Shown here: one piece after another, positions 1 through 9,024 of the stretch
Position numbering within the stretch: the first letter of the stretch is position 1
How the letters are laid out: every line of letters starts with the position of its first letter
Source: Actinocorallia herbida
GTDB taxonomy: Bacteria; Actinomycetota; Actinomycetes; Streptosporangiales; Streptosporangiaceae
Direction of reading: 5' to 3'
NCBI RefSeq assembly: GCF_003751225.1
Contig: NZ_RJKE01000001.1
Coordinates: 5,766,001 to 5,830,000 of the forward strand
DNA: 64,000 bases
Position numbers and translations under genes: made by a program
Notes under the pieces: model-generated
Told to the model about the DNA's origin: nothing
Seen by the model: the letters and a program-made list of their open reading frames with translations, nothing else
Database searches by the model: none

Positions 1-1
1 C

Positions 2-73
2 CATGACGTGTCCGGGCGGTACCCGGAGTTGGTGCGTCGCGCGAAGGGCTATATGCGCGAGTCCTGGCGGTGA
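2..73 (+). CDS. 3' end of an unidentified gene (partial)
   Basis: A reading frame enters from the left edge and stops at TGA 71-73. The 23 residues read like an ordinary protein C-terminus (ends YMRESWR). It is too short to assign to a family. The rest of 74-175 holds nothing I recognise; the gene on the other side points towards it, so this is a convergent intergenic gap. Confidence 0.35.
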   Translation, partial: HDVSGRYPELVRRAKGYMRESWR

Positions 74-175
74 CGGCGGGACCCGGAGGCCGCAGACGCG
101 GCCCTGCCGCGAGCCGGCCGTCCGTCCCCCGTCGGGGCAAGGGGAGCGGGCGGCCGACGCGGATGTGGTGCGGTC

Positions 176-1723
176 TCAGCCGAAGGACAGGTCGCGGCGC
201 CGGAAGGCGGCGAGACCGACGGCGGTGAGGACGAAGGCCGCGGCGGTCAGGGTGGTGAGCGGGGCGGCGGTGAATCCGGCGCCGAGCTTCGGCACGTGGG
301 CGAACGGGGACAGGTCGAGCAGGACCGGGTCCAGGTCGAGGGCGGCGCCGACGAGCATGAGGAGGGGCAGCGCTCCGAACAGGATTGTGCCGACGGAGCC
401 GAGGACCCAGACCGCCGGGATCTGGGCCAGGGCGATGCCGAGGACGCGGACCGACTCGCCGGACCCGCCCGCGCTGAGGCCGTGCACGAGGCCCGCGGCG
501 AGGCCGCCGGCCGCGAGGATCGCCGCCGATCCCGCCGCCGCCATCGTGAGGTGCGCGGCGGCCCAGCGCAGCCGCCCGGTCGGGGTGGCCATGACGGGTT
601 CGAGGTGCAGGGACGACTCCTCGGCGCGCAGGCGGAGGGTGGCCGAGACGGCGTAGCCGCAGGCGATGAGGCCCATGATGCCCATCGCGGAGCTGAAGTA
701 GGCGTCGATGAGCCCGGCCTCGCCGCCGAGGCGGGCGAACACGTCGCCGAGCTCGGGGTTGTCGGCGATCAGGTCGCCGACGCTCCCGCCGAAGCCGCCG
801 TAGACCGCGCCGAGCGCGGCGAATCCGGCGAGCCAGCCCGCGAGGCTGCGGCGGTGCAGCCGCCAGGCCAGGGAGAACGGCCCGCGCAGCCCCCGGGAGG
901 CGTCGGCGGGGCCGAGCCGGTCGGGCAGCAGGCCCGCGCCGAGGTCACGGCGCGCGGTCATGCGGGCGGCGGCCCAGGCCAGCGCGAGCGCGAGGGCCGC
1001 GCCGAGCGCGAAAGTCCACCAGCGCTCCGCTTCGTACGGGCGCGAGCGCTGCACCCAGCCGAGCGGGGACGCCCACCCGAGCCAGGTGAGGCCGTCCGCG
1101 CTGTCGGCGGCCATCCGCACGACGAAGGCCGCACCGAGGACCGCGAGGCTCAGCCCGCGGGCCGCCGCGGCACCGATGGTGAGCTGGGCGGCGAGCCCGG
1201 CCACCGCGGCGAAGACCACTCCGGCCAGGGCGAGCTGCAACCCAAAGGCGATCGAGCCGGCCGCGGGCAGGTCCTGGGATGCCATGCCCGCGGCGGCGAG
1301 TGCGCCGACCACAACGCAGGCCGTCATCGTGACGGCGAGGGCGGCGGCCAGCGGCGCGGCCCTTCCCATCCGGGTCGCGCCGAGCAGCTCGCGCCGCCCG
1401 GCCTCCTCCTCGGCCCGGGTGTGCCGGATGACGGTGAGGGCGGCGATGAGGGCGATGACGACGGCGATCAGGGAGGCGCGCTGGACGACGATCCCGCCGA
1501 GCCCCGGGTCGTACATCGGCCCGTACAGGGCGAGGAACGTGGGGTTGGCGCCGATGGTCGCGGCGTACTTGCCCTGGTCGGCGGCGGTGGGGTACAGCTC
1601 CGCGGTGGCGGAGGTGAACCCGGCGGGGATGGCACCGAGCCACAGGATCCACAGCGGCAGCAGGAAGCGGTCGCGGCGCAGGATTAGCCGGATGAGCCCG
1701 GCGGTGCCGGTGAGCGCGTTCAT
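176..1723 (-). CDS. ABC-2 type exporter permease (TnrB-like, 515 aa)
   Basis: Membrane subunit of an ABC exporter of the kind annotated as exporter of polyketide antibiotics (tetronasin-resistance TnrB-like). The protein is a series of Ala/Leu/Val-rich hydrophobic segments in two halves, with a soluble stretch containing [20 protein letters not shown] in the first half and a related [15 protein letters not shown] stretch in the second, which is the internal repeat usual for this family. It ends with the short basic tail FRRRDLSFG. Its ATG overlaps the stop of the upstream ATPase gene by 4 bp, so the two are translationally coupled and must act together. The substrate cannot be told from sequence; the adjacent TetR regulator suggests a toxic small molecule. 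Confidence 0.88.
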   Translation of the reverse strand: MNALTGTAGLIRLILRRDRFLLPLWILWLGAIPAGFTSATAELYPTAADQGKYAATIGANPTFLALYGPMYDPGLGGIVVQRASLIAVVIALIAALTVIRHTRAEEEAGRRELLGATRMGRAAPLAAALAVTMTACVVVGALAAAGMASQDLPAAGSIAFGLQLALAGVVFAAVAGLAAQLTIGAAAARGLSLAVLGAAFVVRMAADSADGLTWLGWASPLGWVQRSRPYEAERWWTFALGAALALALAWAAARMTARRDLGAGLLPDRLGPADASRGLRGPFSLAWRLHRRSLAGWLAGFAALGAVYGGFGGSVGDLIADNPELGDVFARLGGEAGLIDAYFSSAMGIMGLIACGYAVSATLRLRAEESSLHLEPVMATPTGRLRWAAAHLTMAAAGSAAILAAGGLAAGLVHGLSAGGSGESVRVLGIALAQIPAVWVLGSVGTILFGALPLLMLVGAALDLDPVLLDLSPFAHVPKLGAGFTAAPLTTLTAAAFVLTAVGLAAFRRRDLSFG

Positions 1724-2625
1724 CGGACGGCCTCGGCCTGGTAGTGGCGCAGGAAGAGCTCGTCGAGGGTGGGCGGCCGGCTGGTGAGGGTGCGCACCCC
1801 CGCCTGGGCGAGCAGGACGAGGATCTCGCCGAGGTGGGCGGTGTCGGCCTCGCAGCGCACGCGGGCGCCGTCGATGCGGAGGTCGTGCACGTGGGGGTGG
1901 GTGTCGAGGCCGTCGGGCGGGGAGTCGAGGACGGCATCGAGGGAGGTGCGGGTGAGGTGGCGGAGTTCGTCGAGGGTGCCGGTCTCGACAGTGTGGCCCG
2001 CGCGGATGATGGTGACGCGGTCGCAGAGCGCCTCGACCTCGCTGAGGATGTGGCTGGACAGCAGGACGGTGCGGCCCGCGTCTCGGGCCTGGCGGACGCA
2101 GTCTTGGAAGACCTCCTCCATGAGGGGGTCGAGGCCGGAGGTGGGCTCGTCGAGGATGAGGAGTTCGGCGTCGGAGGCCAGGGCGGTGACGAGGCCGACC
2201 TTCTGGCGGTTGCCCTTGCTGTAGGTGCGGCTCTTCTTGCGGGGGTCGAGTTCGAACCGCTCCAGCAGTTCAGCCTTGCGGCGCTTGTCGATACCGCCGC
2301 GCATCCGGCCGATGAGGTCGATGACCTCGCCGCCGGTGAGGTTCGGCCACAGCGTGACGTCGCCGGGCACGTAGGCGAGGCGCTCGTGCAGGGCGGTTGC
2401 GTCCTTCCACGGGTCGCCGCCGAGGAGGGCGGCCTCGCCGCCGTCGGCGCGCAGCATCCCGAGCAGGACGCGAATGGTCGTGGACTTGCCGGAGCCGTTG
2501 GGGCCGAGGAACCCGTGCACCTCGCCGCGCCGCACGGTGAGGTCGAGGCCGTCGAGGGCACGGGTGGCGCCGAAGGACTTGGTCAGGCCGGACACGGAGA
2601 TGGGGGGTACGTGCTGGGCGTGCAT
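1720..2625 (-). CDS. ABC transporter ATP-binding protein (301 aa)
   Basis: Cytoplasmic ATPase that powers the permease encoded just downstream. Visible motifs: Walker [10 protein letters not shown] at residues 41-49, a divergent signature SKGNRQKVG in place of LSGGQ (normal for the CcmA/DrrA-type drug exporter class), Walker [14 protein letters not shown] near residue 160, and the H-loop SSHILSE. The C-terminal ~80 residues form the DrrA-type accessory domain. AGGAGG sits 6 nt before the ATG. Only 273 bp of untranslated DNA separates it from the regulator upstream, on the same strand; that gap shows no gene. Confidence 0.9.
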   Translation of the reverse strand: MHAQHVPPISVSGLTKSFGATRALDGLDLTVRRGEVHGFLGPNGSGKSTTIRVLLGMLRADGGEAALLGGDPWKDATALHERLAYVPGDVTLWPNLTGGEVIDLIGRMRGGIDKRRKAELLERFELDPRKKSRTYSKGNRQKVGLVTALASDAELLILDEPTSGLDPLMEEVFQDCVRQARDAGRTVLLSSHILSEVEALCDRVTIIRAGHTVETGTLDELRHLTRTSLDAVLDSPPDGLDTHPHVHDLRIDGARVRCEADTAHLGEILVLLAQAGVRTLTSRPPTLDELFLRHYQAEAVR

Positions 2626-2898
2626 GGTGGAACCTCCTGGAGAAGAGGAAGGAAGGGGCGTGCGGCCGCCCGCCCTCCTCCGGAGGCTCAGGCCTTGGGC
2701 CCGGGGCGGGGCGGGGCGGGCGCGCGCGAGGCGTGCGGATACGCGGTGTGTGTGCGTGCTCCGGTCCGGGGCGGGTCGGAGTCGGTGCGGCGGGCGGCGG
2801 CGGCGGAGGTGGAGATCCGCCCGAAGGGAGGCCCGTCGGAACGGGCCGAAGTCGCGCCGGGTATTCGCCCCGCGGGCGGCAACGGGGCGGGGAGCAGA

Positions 2899-3552
2899 TC
2901 AGCGGACATCGGCGCCTGCGTGGGGAAGCCCTCGGAGTGCGGCGCGCGCGTGGGCGACGAGCTCCGGGCTCATCAGCCGGTCGTCGTTGATGTCGAGCAT
3001 CGCCAGGGCGACCTTGCGGTAGCCGTCGGTGCTGAGCGTGTCGACGCCGAGCGCGCGCGACAGGTGCTCGTGCAGGACCATCTGCCCGAAGTTCATCGCG
3101 GTCATCACCGCCGCGTACGCATGCAGATCCTCGGTGCTCGGTTCCGCCATCCCGGGAGCGCCGCCGCCGAGCAGCTGCTCGCTGAAGGCGACGGCGTCGT
3201 CGAACAGGCGCGCCGCCGCGGGCGATCCGTCGACGAGGGCACGGGCGAGGTAGCGCTGGATCGGCAGCCCGGCGGCGACCGCGGTGGCCATGAAACCGGG
3301 GTCTCCCATGCCGCTCTCGAATGCCTCCCGCTTCACGCGCCGGACGGTCTCCAGTGCGTAGGAGTCGCACGCCTCCCGCAGCCCCTCCTTGGTGCCGAAG
3401 TGGTGCTGCACCAGCCCCGCCGACACCCCGGCGGCCTCGGCCACCCCCCGCACCGTCGTGCCTTTGACACCGTGCCGGGCGAACTCCGCCAGTGCCGCGT
3501 CCCTGATCCGCGCCTTGGCGGTCAGATCCTCGTTCACCGATTTCTGCTCCAT
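2899..3552 (-). CDS. TetR family transcriptional regulator (217 aa)
   Basis: One-component repressor. Residues ~12-58 form the TetR helix-turn-helix: RIRDAALAEFARHGVKGTTV followed by the recognition segment GVSAGLVQHHFGTKEGL. The remaining ~150 residues are the alpha-helical ligand domain; the family variant is not assigned. It lies upstream of and co-directional with the ABC exporter, the usual arrangement for a locally acting drug-efflux repressor. Two short palindromes lie 35-62 bp upstream of its start (separate entry), so it probably represses itself and possibly the exporter. Confidence 0.85.
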   Translation of the reverse strand: MEQKSVNEDLTAKARIRDAALAEFARHGVKGTTVRGVAEAAGVSAGLVQHHFGTKEGLREACDSYALETVRRVKREAFESGMGDPGFMATAVAAGLPIQRYLARALVDGSPAAARLFDDAVAFSEQLLGGGAPGMAEPSTEDLHAYAAVMTAMNFGQMVLHEHLSRALGVDTLSTDGYRKVALAMLDINDDRLMSPELVAHARAALRGLPHAGADVR

Positions 3553-3586
3553 CGTGATCGCCCCCGATACGAACGTTTAACCAACC

Positions 3587-3614
3587 ATACATCTGTATCC
3601 CATACAAGTGTATG
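3587..3614. promoter_or_regulatory. Tandem palindromes, probable TetR operator
   Basis: Two adjacent inverted repeats lie upstream of the TetR gene: ATACATCTGTAT (3587-3598) and CATACAAGTGTATG (3601-3614, arms CATACA/TGTATG). Both share the half-site ATACA and their centres are 15 bp apart, fitting two TetR dimers side by side. The stretch is AT-rich against a high-GC background. Binding is inferred from position only. Confidence 0.6.
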
Positions 3615-3663
3615 GCCGCGCGTGGCCGGACCGGCTCTTCCTTGGTCCAGGAATCCGCCAAAG

Positions 3664-4065
3664 CTCAGCGGCCGATGTCCCGGCGGGCGAACCGCCAGGC
3701 CCCTGCGGCCAGGACGACGGTCGTGGCGGAGGCGAGGATCGCGATGTCGGCGAGGGGGAAGCCGCGAACCCGGCGTTGTTGAACGCCGACACCGCATGCA
3801 AGATCCCCAGGTAGACGGGCGTCCGGCCGGCTCGCCGGGATGACGACCTCGCCGAACACCGTTCACCGGTGTCGACCACCACCGGACCGGTGACGCACAC
3901 GGCCGACGTCGAGGTGAACAGCGCCGTCAGCACCCCCGCCGAGACACCCGACGCGCTCGCCACCGGAAAACACAGCAGACCGGTCCCGATGAGCACCGCG
4001 GCCCCGAAAGCCCCGACGATCACTCGTCCCGGATGCCGGAACCACTTCACCGACCCCCGCCCCAC
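3664..4065 (-). pseudogene. Broken TrkH/KtrB-type potassium transporter
   Basis: From 4065 the frame reads a TrkH N-terminus: a basic start (FRHPGRVIVGAF), a first hydrophobic helix and the first pore-loop region LFTSTSAVCVTGPVVVDTG. It then loses frame: a second frame gives FGEVVI, expected next in TrkH, and a third segment gives HAVSAFNNAGF, a later TrkH pore motif, only ~25 codons on instead of ~100. The end reads IAILASATTVVLAAGAWRFARRDIGR-like sequence (split over frames), which resembles the C-terminus of an ABC-2 permease rather than TrkH. So the gene has at least one large deletion, frameshifts and perhaps a foreign tail. Intact TrkH is ~440-480 aa. Positions 4066-4352 hold no further gene. 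Confidence 0.7.
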
Positions 4066-4352
4066 CGGACCTCCCGCAGCACCGCACCCGCGATCCGCGC
4101 GGAGGGCTCGCGCGAAGGACCGGGACGGTGCTGCGCCATGGCGGGCCTTTCCCGGAGACGACGAAGGGACTCGCCGACCAGGCTTCCCGGCAAACCAACG
4201 CGCATCCTAGAGCCCGGCGCGAGATCCACCACACCTTGCCGGAAATAGTCAATTACGTGCGCTTTGTGTGATCTTTCGTCCGGTACAGTGACCGCAGGTG
4301 TGCCGGGAAGTCTGGTCGGCGGTCTTGTTCGCGATCCCAGACGGAGGCTCCC

Positions 4353-5687
4353 TTGAGCAGCAGCACCGGCACGCCCAGGCGGGTCCTCTTCCAGCGCGGG
4401 AGCTGGCCCGAGGCGCGCCGCATCGCCGAGATCCTGCGGACCGAGACGGTCGGCGGCGCGCTACTCCTGGCCGGCGCGGTGATCGCGGTCGTGTGGGCGA
4501 ACTCTCCCTGGGCGTCGTCCTACACCGCGGTACAGGACTTCACCATCGGCCCGCACGCCCTGCACCTCGACCTCAGCCTGGCCACATGGGCCGCCGACGG
4601 GCTCCTGGCCATCTTCTTCTTCGTCGCGGGCCTGGAACTCAAGCGCGAGTTCGTCGCCGGCGACCTGCGCGACCCCCGCCGGGCGCTCGTACCCGTTGCC
4701 GCCGCCTGCGGCGGGGTCATCGTCCCTGCGGTCCTGTACCTGCTGGTGACGGCCGGCACCCCGGGCGCCGGCGACGGCTGGGCGATCCCCACGGCGACCG
4801 ACATCGCCTTCGCGCTCGCGGTCCTGGCCGTCCTGGGCCGCTGCCTCCCCAACGCCCTGCGGACCTTCCTGCTGACGCTCGCGGTCGTCGACGACCTCAT
4901 CGCGATCGTCATCATCGCCCTCTTCTACACCGCGGATCTCGCCCCGCTGCCCCTGCTCGGCGCACTGATCCCGCTGGCGGTGTTCACGGTGCTGGTCCAG
5001 CGGCGGATCCGCTCCTGGTGGCTGCTCCCGCCCCTGGCGTTCGCGACCTGGACGCTGGTGCACGCCTCCGGCGTCCACGCCACCGTCGCCGGCGTCCTGC
5101 TCGGCTTCGCCGTCCCCGTTCTACGGGGCGAGCGGGACGAGCCCGGCGACGGCCACGGCCTCGCCGAGCACTTCGAGCACCGCTTCCGGCCCCTGTCCGC
5201 CGGCTTCGCCGTCCCCGTCTTCGCACTGCTGTCCGCCGGAGTCGCCTTCGGCGGCGTGTCCGGCCTCGGCGACGCCCTGCGCAACCCGATCGCCCTCGGC
5301 GTCCTGGTCGGCCTCGTCGTCGGCAAGCCCATCGGCATCATGGCCGCGACCTGGCTCGTCGCCCGCTTCACCCGCGCCGAACTCGACGAAGGCCTCGCCT
5401 GGACCGACGTCCTCGGGCTGTCCCTACTGGCGGGCATCGGCTTCACCGTCTCCCTCCTCATCGGCGAACTCGCCTTCCCCGCCCACCCCGAGACCGCCGA
5501 CCTCGTCAAGATCGCCGTCTTGACGGCATCGATCGCCGCCACCCTCCTCGCCGGGATCGTCCTGCGCGCCCGCAACCGCGTTTACCGCCGCATCCACGAC
5601 GCAGAGACCGCCGACCGCGACCACGACGGCATCCCCGACGTCTACGAAGAGACCGCCAGACAGCACTACGAGGCACCCGGGGTCTGA
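4353..5687 (+). CDS. nhaA: Na+/H+ antiporter NhaA (444 aa)
   Basis: Inner-membrane antiporter exchanging Na+ (or Li+) for H+, used for pH and salt homeostasis. Hallmarks: [18 protein letters not shown] at residues 83-100, [14 protein letters not shown] at 149-162, and the ion-binding aspartate pair VVDDLIAI at D180-D181. Start chosen at TTG 4353, which follows GGAGG by 6 nt. About ten hydrophobic segments fill residues 30-405. Length is slightly above the usual ~390-430 aa because of a charged cytoplasmic tail that carries [13 protein letters not shown], a D-x-D-x-D-G pattern like calcium-binding TSP3/EF-type loops. A hairpin terminator follows, then crcB. Confidence 0.95.
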   Translation: MSSSTGTPRRVLFQRGSWPEARRIAEILRTETVGGALLLAGAVIAVVWANSPWASSYTAVQDFTIGPHALHLDLSLATWAADGLLAIFFFVAGLELKREFVAGDLRDPRRALVPVAAACGGVIVPAVLYLLVTAGTPGAGDGWAIPTATDIAFALAVLAVLGRCLPNALRTFLLTLAVVDDLIAIVIIALFYTADLAPLPLLGALIPLAVFTVLVQRRIRSWWLLPPLAFATWTLVHASGVHATVAGVLLGFAVPVLRGERDEPGDGHGLAEHFEHRFRPLSAGFAVPVFALLSAGVAFGGVSGLGDALRNPIALGVLVGLVVGKPIGIMAATWLVARFTRAELDEGLAWTDVLGLSLLAGIGFTVSLLIGELAFPAHPETADLVKIAVLTASIAATLLAGIVLRARNRVYRRIHDAETADRDHDGIPDVYEETARQHYEAPGV

Positions 5688-5710
5688 GGCGAACGCCGAC
5701 CTCGCGGTAC

Positions 5711-5735
5711 GGGGAACCTTCGAGTGAGGTTCCCC
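5711..5735 (+). terminator. Hairpin terminator after nhaA
   Basis: Perfect 9-bp inverted repeat GGGGAACCT / AGGTTCCCC with a 7-nt loop, 24 bp after the nhaA stop. There is no T-run, which is common in high-GC actinomycetes. Confidence 0.6.
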
Positions 5736-5844
5736 CGGAACCGTGAGGTGCGGTGCGCTCTTGGAAGCAGGGAGGTCTGGGTGCTGCGGGTGGCAAAGAG
5801 TTCGGTGGGTGTGTTGTGTCTTGGGCAGGTGAGGGAGAAGCGGG

Positions 5845-6309
5845 GTGCAGGGTCGGGGCATGGGGGTTCCCGTGTGGGTTCGGCCGCGGCTGGTGGGTCT
5901 GGTCGCGGTGGGTGGCGCGCTCGGAACCGGGGTGCGTGAGGTGGTGGGGTTGCGGCTTCCGTCGGGTGTGGCGTGGCCGTGGTCGCTACTGTTCGTCAAC
6001 GTCACTGGGGCGTTCGGGCTGGCGCTGCTCACCGCGTTGCTGGCCGGGCGCGGCGCGGAGACGCCGCGGCGCCGCGACGTCCGTCTGGCGGTCGGCACCG
6101 GGGCGTTCGGCGCGTACACGACCTATGGCAGCCTGGCGGCACAGCTCGACCTGATGGTCCGCGCGGGACGTCCCGGCCCGGCCCTGGCCTTCGCCTTGCT
6201 CAGTCTTGCCGGGGGCCTGTTCGCCGGGGCCGTCGGCTTCGCGCTGGCGCGCTCTGGCCGCTCTGTCCCGGCGTCCTGCGCCCGCCCGGACCATGGGGAG
6301 CCGCTGTGA
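5845..6309 (+). CDS. crcB: CrcB/Fluc fluoride exporter subunit 1 (154 aa)
   Basis: Four-helix membrane protein that forms half of a fluoride channel lowering cytoplasmic F-. Motifs: FVNVTGAFGLALLTALL (conserved pore Asn in helix 2) and GTGAFGAYTTYGSLAAQ (the G-F-x-T-x-x-T/S segment). The GTG at 5845 follows GGGAGAAG; an ATG five codons later (5860) is an alternative. The next gene begins inside its stop codon. Actinobacteria usually carry two different CrcB subunits that pair as an antiparallel heterodimer; this is the longer one, with extended N- and C-termini. I looked for a crcB-type fluoride riboswitch upstream and did not see one. Confidence 0.9.
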   Translation: MQGRGMGVPVWVRPRLVGLVAVGGALGTGVREVVGLRLPSGVAWPWSLLFVNVTGAFGLALLTALLAGRGAETPRRRDVRLAVGTGAFGAYTTYGSLAAQLDLMVRAGRPGPALAFALLSLAGGLFAGAVGFALARSGRSVPASCARPDHGEPL

Positions 6310-6656
6310 CGTTCTGGCTGATCGTCCTCGCCGGGGCGCTGGGTGCCGCGATGCGCTATGTCGTCGACGGCGCGTTGCGCGCGAAGTGGCCGACGACGCT
6401 TCCTGCGGCGACGTTGACCGTGAACGTTCTCGGCTCGGCGGTCCTGGGTGCCGTCATGGGGGCCGGGCCGCACACCGACTGGGCCGCGATCGCCGGCATG
6501 GGCTGGTGCGGGGGTTTCACCACCTTCTCCACCCACATCGTCGAGACGCTCCACCTCGCCTCGCACACCTCCCGCGCGAAGGCACTCGCCAATCTGTTCC
6601 TCATGCTCGTGGCCTGCACCTTCGCCGCCGGGCTCCTCTTCTGGCTCATCGCCTGA
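6306..6656 (+). CDS. crcB: CrcB/Fluc fluoride exporter subunit 2 (116 aa)
   Basis: Second small four-helix subunit. Start is the GTG at 6306, overlapping the TGA of the first subunit (GTGA), which implies coupled translation and 1:1 production. It begins TFWLIVLAGALGAAMRYVVD, has the helix-2 motif TVNVLGSAVLGAVMG and the pore motif GWCGGFTTFSTHIVET. Length is typical of Fluc monomers. Together with the first subunit it should make the functional exporter. Confidence 0.92.
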   Translation: MTFWLIVLAGALGAAMRYVVDGALRAKWPTTLPAATLTVNVLGSAVLGAVMGAGPHTDWAAIAGMGWCGGFTTFSTHIVETLHLASHTSRAKALANLFLMLVACTFAAGLLFWLIA

Positions 6657-6836
6657 CGGGCACCGCACGACGCGGCGCCGCCGTGCCCTCCGGACGCCGG
6701 GGTGGCCCGATCTCCTGAGCACACGGCGGAAAGAGGGCTCGCCGACGGGTCCCGAAGCGGCTGATCAACCCACGGAAGAGCAGCGACACCACGTTCTGCC
6801 GTACGCGTCCGGACCGCCCCTGCATCCGACGCCAGC

Positions 6837-7073
6837 ATGGCCAGCGGGAACCCGACGCCGGCCGCCACCCTCGCCGCCGGATGCTCCCCGACCACCACCA
6901 ACACCGCCCGCCTCCGCGATCTCGGCTCCACCTGGGCCAAGGACCTCGCCACCGGCACCTACACCGCCACCCACCACTGCACGAACTCCGACACCCCCGC
7001 CACCTGCGGCACGACCGTCTCCGCACTGATGGGCGGCACCCTGCCCCTCGCCGCCCTGATCCCCAACAGCTGA
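6837..7073 (+). CDS. Hypothetical small ORF (78 aa), doubtful
   Basis: The frame has alanine/threonine-rich, weakly hydrophobic character, a short hydrophobic C-terminal stretch (ALMGGTLPLAALIPNS) and two cysteines. A hairpin terminator begins 14 bp after the stop, the main argument that something is transcribed here. No Shine-Dalgarno is evident before the ATG and I recognise no family. It could be the tail of a decayed membrane or exported protein gene, since 6657-6836 also holds nothing clear. Confidence 0.25.
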   Translation: MASGNPTPAATLAAGCSPTTTNTARLRDLGSTWAKDLATGTYTATHHCTNSDTPATCGTTVSALMGGTLPLAALIPNS

Positions 7074-7087
7074 TCTGAAGCGGAAAC

Positions 7088-7116
7088 GAAGGGGGCCCGG
7101 CAAGCCGGCCCCCTTC
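7088..7116 (+). terminator. GC-rich hairpin terminator
   Basis: GAAGGGGGCCCGG pairs with CCGGCCCCCTTC (about 12 bp with one bulged base, 4-nt loop). It lies between the small ORF at 6837 and the promoter region of the permease at 7233, insulating the latter. Confidence 0.55.
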
Positions 7117-7187
7117 CAGAGGTTGACGCCTACGAGATGACCGCCATGTTCGACGCCCTCGGCCCGCAGCACGTTGTCCAGAATTCC

Positions 7188-7212
7188 GACAACGGTAACG
7201 AAACTCATTGTC
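7188..7212. promoter_or_regulatory. Degenerate Zur-like box upstream of the permease pair
   Basis: GACAACG (7188-7194) and CATTGTC (7206-7212) form an imperfect inverted repeat; the inner 19 bp GGTAACGAAACTCATTGTC also resembles a 9-1-9 Zur palindrome. It sits 20 bp before the permease GTG. It is a weaker match than the boxes at 10839 and 18290, so the assignment rests mainly on gene content (YraQ/TIGR03943 pairs are often in Zur regulons). Confidence 0.4.
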
Positions 7213-7232
7213 GTTAGTGGGAGCATGGGCGG

Positions 7233-8258
7233 GTGACACACCCCCATGCGTCCGACCGCCTCGAAGGACCCCAGCGGTCCTCCCCTTCCGCCCGCCGAAC
7301 CGCGCGTTCCTCCCCGGGCTCGGACGCGGTATGGCTGCTGTTCGCCCTCGGCTCCATCGTGGTGCTCATCCGGGCGTACGTCGCCCCCGTCCTCACCCAG
7401 GAAGCAGTCCTGGCATGGGCGACGATCTTCGTCGCCATCTGCGTGCAGGCGCTGCCTTTCCTGGTGTTCGGGGTCGCGCTCTCCGCCGCGATCACCGCGT
7501 TCGTACCCGCACGAACCTGGCAGCGGCTGCTGCCCCGCAACGGGGCCGCGGCGGTTCCCGTCGCCGGTATCGCGGGCGCCGTCCTTCCTGGGTGCGAGTG
7601 CGCCTCCGTGCCCGTCGCCGGCGGGCTCATGGCGCGCGGGGTCGCGCCCGCCGCCGCGTTGACCTTCCTGCTGGCGGCACCGGCGATCAACCCGATCGTG
7701 ATGGTCGCGACGGCGGTCGCGTTCCCCGGACAGCCCGGCATGGTCGCGGCCCGGTTCGGTGCCTCGCTCCTCGTGGCGGTGCTCGCCGGATGGGCGTGGC
7801 TGCGCTTCGGCAAGGCCGAGTGGATCCGCATCCCCGCGCCCCCCGCGCACGACAGCGGCAAGTGGGACGCCTACCGCCAGGCCGCCCGGCACGACCTCAT
7901 GCACGCGGGCGGCTTCCTCATCGTCGGCGCGATCGCCGCGGCCACCATCAACGTCGCCGTGCCGGCGGCATGGGTGAACGCGGTCGCCGGCATCCCCTGG
8001 GCGTCAGTGCTGGTCCTCGCGGTGCTCGCCGTGCTGATGTCGATCTGCTCCGAGGCCGACGCGTTCGTCGCGGCCAGCCTGACCTCCTTCTCCCCCACCG
8101 CCAAGCTCGCGTTCCTCGTGGTCGGCCCGATGGTCGACCTGAAGCTCATCGCCATGCAGACCGGCTTCTTCGGCCGGGACTTCGCCCTGCGGTTCGTCCC
8201 CCTCACCTTCGTGCTGGCCGTCGCCGTCAGCTCTGCCTTCGGAGCCCTTTTCCTGTGA
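7233..8258 (+). CDS. YraQ/DUF318-type permease (341 aa)
   Basis: Integral membrane protein of the UPF0718/COG0701 family, with two blocks of hydrophobic helices. The conserved core motif is PGCECASVPVAGGLMARG at about residue 112, with a C-x-C element reminiscent of the ArsP metalloid permeases, then AAPAINPIVMVATAVAF. The second half repeats the pattern (SEADAFVAASL). The GTG start overlaps no neighbour; the proline/serine-rich N-terminal ~30 residues precede the first helix. The stop overlaps the GTG of the next gene. In actinobacteria this pair recurs near zinc-regulated ribosomal protein paralogues and CobW proteins, as here. Transport of zinc or a zinc complex is an inference; the substrate is unknown. 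Confidence 0.85.
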   Translation: MTHPHASDRLEGPQRSSPSARRTARSSPGSDAVWLLFALGSIVVLIRAYVAPVLTQEAVLAWATIFVAICVQALPFLVFGVALSAAITAFVPARTWQRLLPRNGAAAVPVAGIAGAVLPGCECASVPVAGGLMARGVAPAAALTFLLAAPAINPIVMVATAVAFPGQPGMVAARFGASLLVAVLAGWAWLRFGKAEWIRIPAPPAHDSGKWDAYRQAARHDLMHAGGFLIVGAIAAATINVAVPAAWVNAVAGIPWASVLVLAVLAVLMSICSEADAFVAASLTSFSPTAKLAFLVVGPMVDLKLIAMQTGFFGRDFALRFVPLTFVLAVAVSSAFGALFL

Positions 8259-8977
8259 CCCGTGCCTTCCAGAACATGCTCATGCTGGTGCTCGGCGGCA
8301 CGATCCTGTGGATCACGCTCGTCACCGGCCAGGTCACCGACTACGTCAAGCCCGGCCTGCGGTATCCGCTCATCGCCTGCGCCGTGGTGCTGCTCGCCCT
8401 CGGCGCCGCGGGAATGCGGCGTGACTGGCACGCAGACCCCGACCATGGCCCGGACGACCACGCGGGCCATCACCACAGCGGGCCGCGCACCGGATGGCTG
8501 CTGTGCCTGCCGGTCCTGGTGATCCTCGCCATCGCGCCGCCCGAACTCGGCGCGTACACCGCCTCGCGAGCCGCCGAGCAGCCGGCGCCGCTTCCCGCGG
8601 CTCTCAGTGACCTCCCGCTCCTGCCGAGCGAGCCTGATCCGCTGCCCCTGACGATCTTCGAGTTCCTGCAGAGGTCCTACCAGGCACAGCTCGGCGAGGC
8701 GCCCACGCTGATGGGCAGGAGCGTCCAGCTGACCGGCTTCGCCGTCCGCAGCGAGAACGGCACATGGGCGGTCGGCCGTCTCCAGATGAGCTGCTGCGCA
8801 GCCGACGCCGTCGCCCTCACCGTGGAAGTACTCGACGCTCCCGCTCCAGCGGACGGCACCTGGATCGAGGTCACCGGCTTCTGGCGGCCCGCGGGCGATC
8901 CACAGGGCCCTCCCGTCTACCAGATCCGCGCGCAGGACGTCGCACGCATCGACAAGCCCGACTTCGTCTACGAATGA
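8255..8977 (+). CDS. TIGR03943-family partner protein, His-rich (240 aa)
   Basis: Starts at GTG 8255 within the stop of the permease gene, so the two are coupled. The N-terminus has two hydrophobic helices joined by a loop (near residues 60-77) rich in His and Asp, HADPDHGPDDHAGHHHSG, likely a metal-binding loop. A third helix follows, then a soluble C-terminal domain with the conserved QMSCCAADA motif (adjacent Cys pair) and a beta-rich end. This is the layout of TIGR03943 putative permease subunits, which nearly always accompany a COG0701 permease. The His loop and CC motif support a role with a transition metal, most simply zinc. Confidence 0.82.
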   Translation: MTRAFQNMLMLVLGGTILWITLVTGQVTDYVKPGLRYPLIACAVVLLALGAAGMRRDWHADPDHGPDDHAGHHHSGPRTGWLLCLPVLVILAIAPPELGAYTASRAAEQPAPLPAALSDLPLLPSEPDPLPLTIFEFLQRSYQAQLGEAPTLMGRSVQLTGFAVRSENGTWAVGRLQMSCCAADAVALTVEVLDAPAPADGTWIEVTGFWRPAGDPQGPPVYQIRAQDVARIDKPDFVYE

Positions 8978-9024
8978 CGTCCCGTAGAGCGCGTCATCCC
9001 TGTGGGCGGTGATGAGGCATGCGG

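Noticed and set aside
3-656. 217-aa rightward ORF overlapping the ABC permease
   Set aside because: It is the Arg/Pro-rich antisense shadow of the clear permease gene; no ribosome site and no domain.
4250-5845. Fluoride (crcB) riboswitch near nhaA/crcB
   Set aside because: Searched by eye before both genes; the conserved GATGG/ACCGCC blocks were not found.
7124-7222. Possible gene start MSFVTVVGILDNVLRAEG (minus strand) or rightward tail AMFDALGPQHVVQNSDNG
   Set aside because: Both readings look protein-like but are short and cannot both be real; no family recognised.
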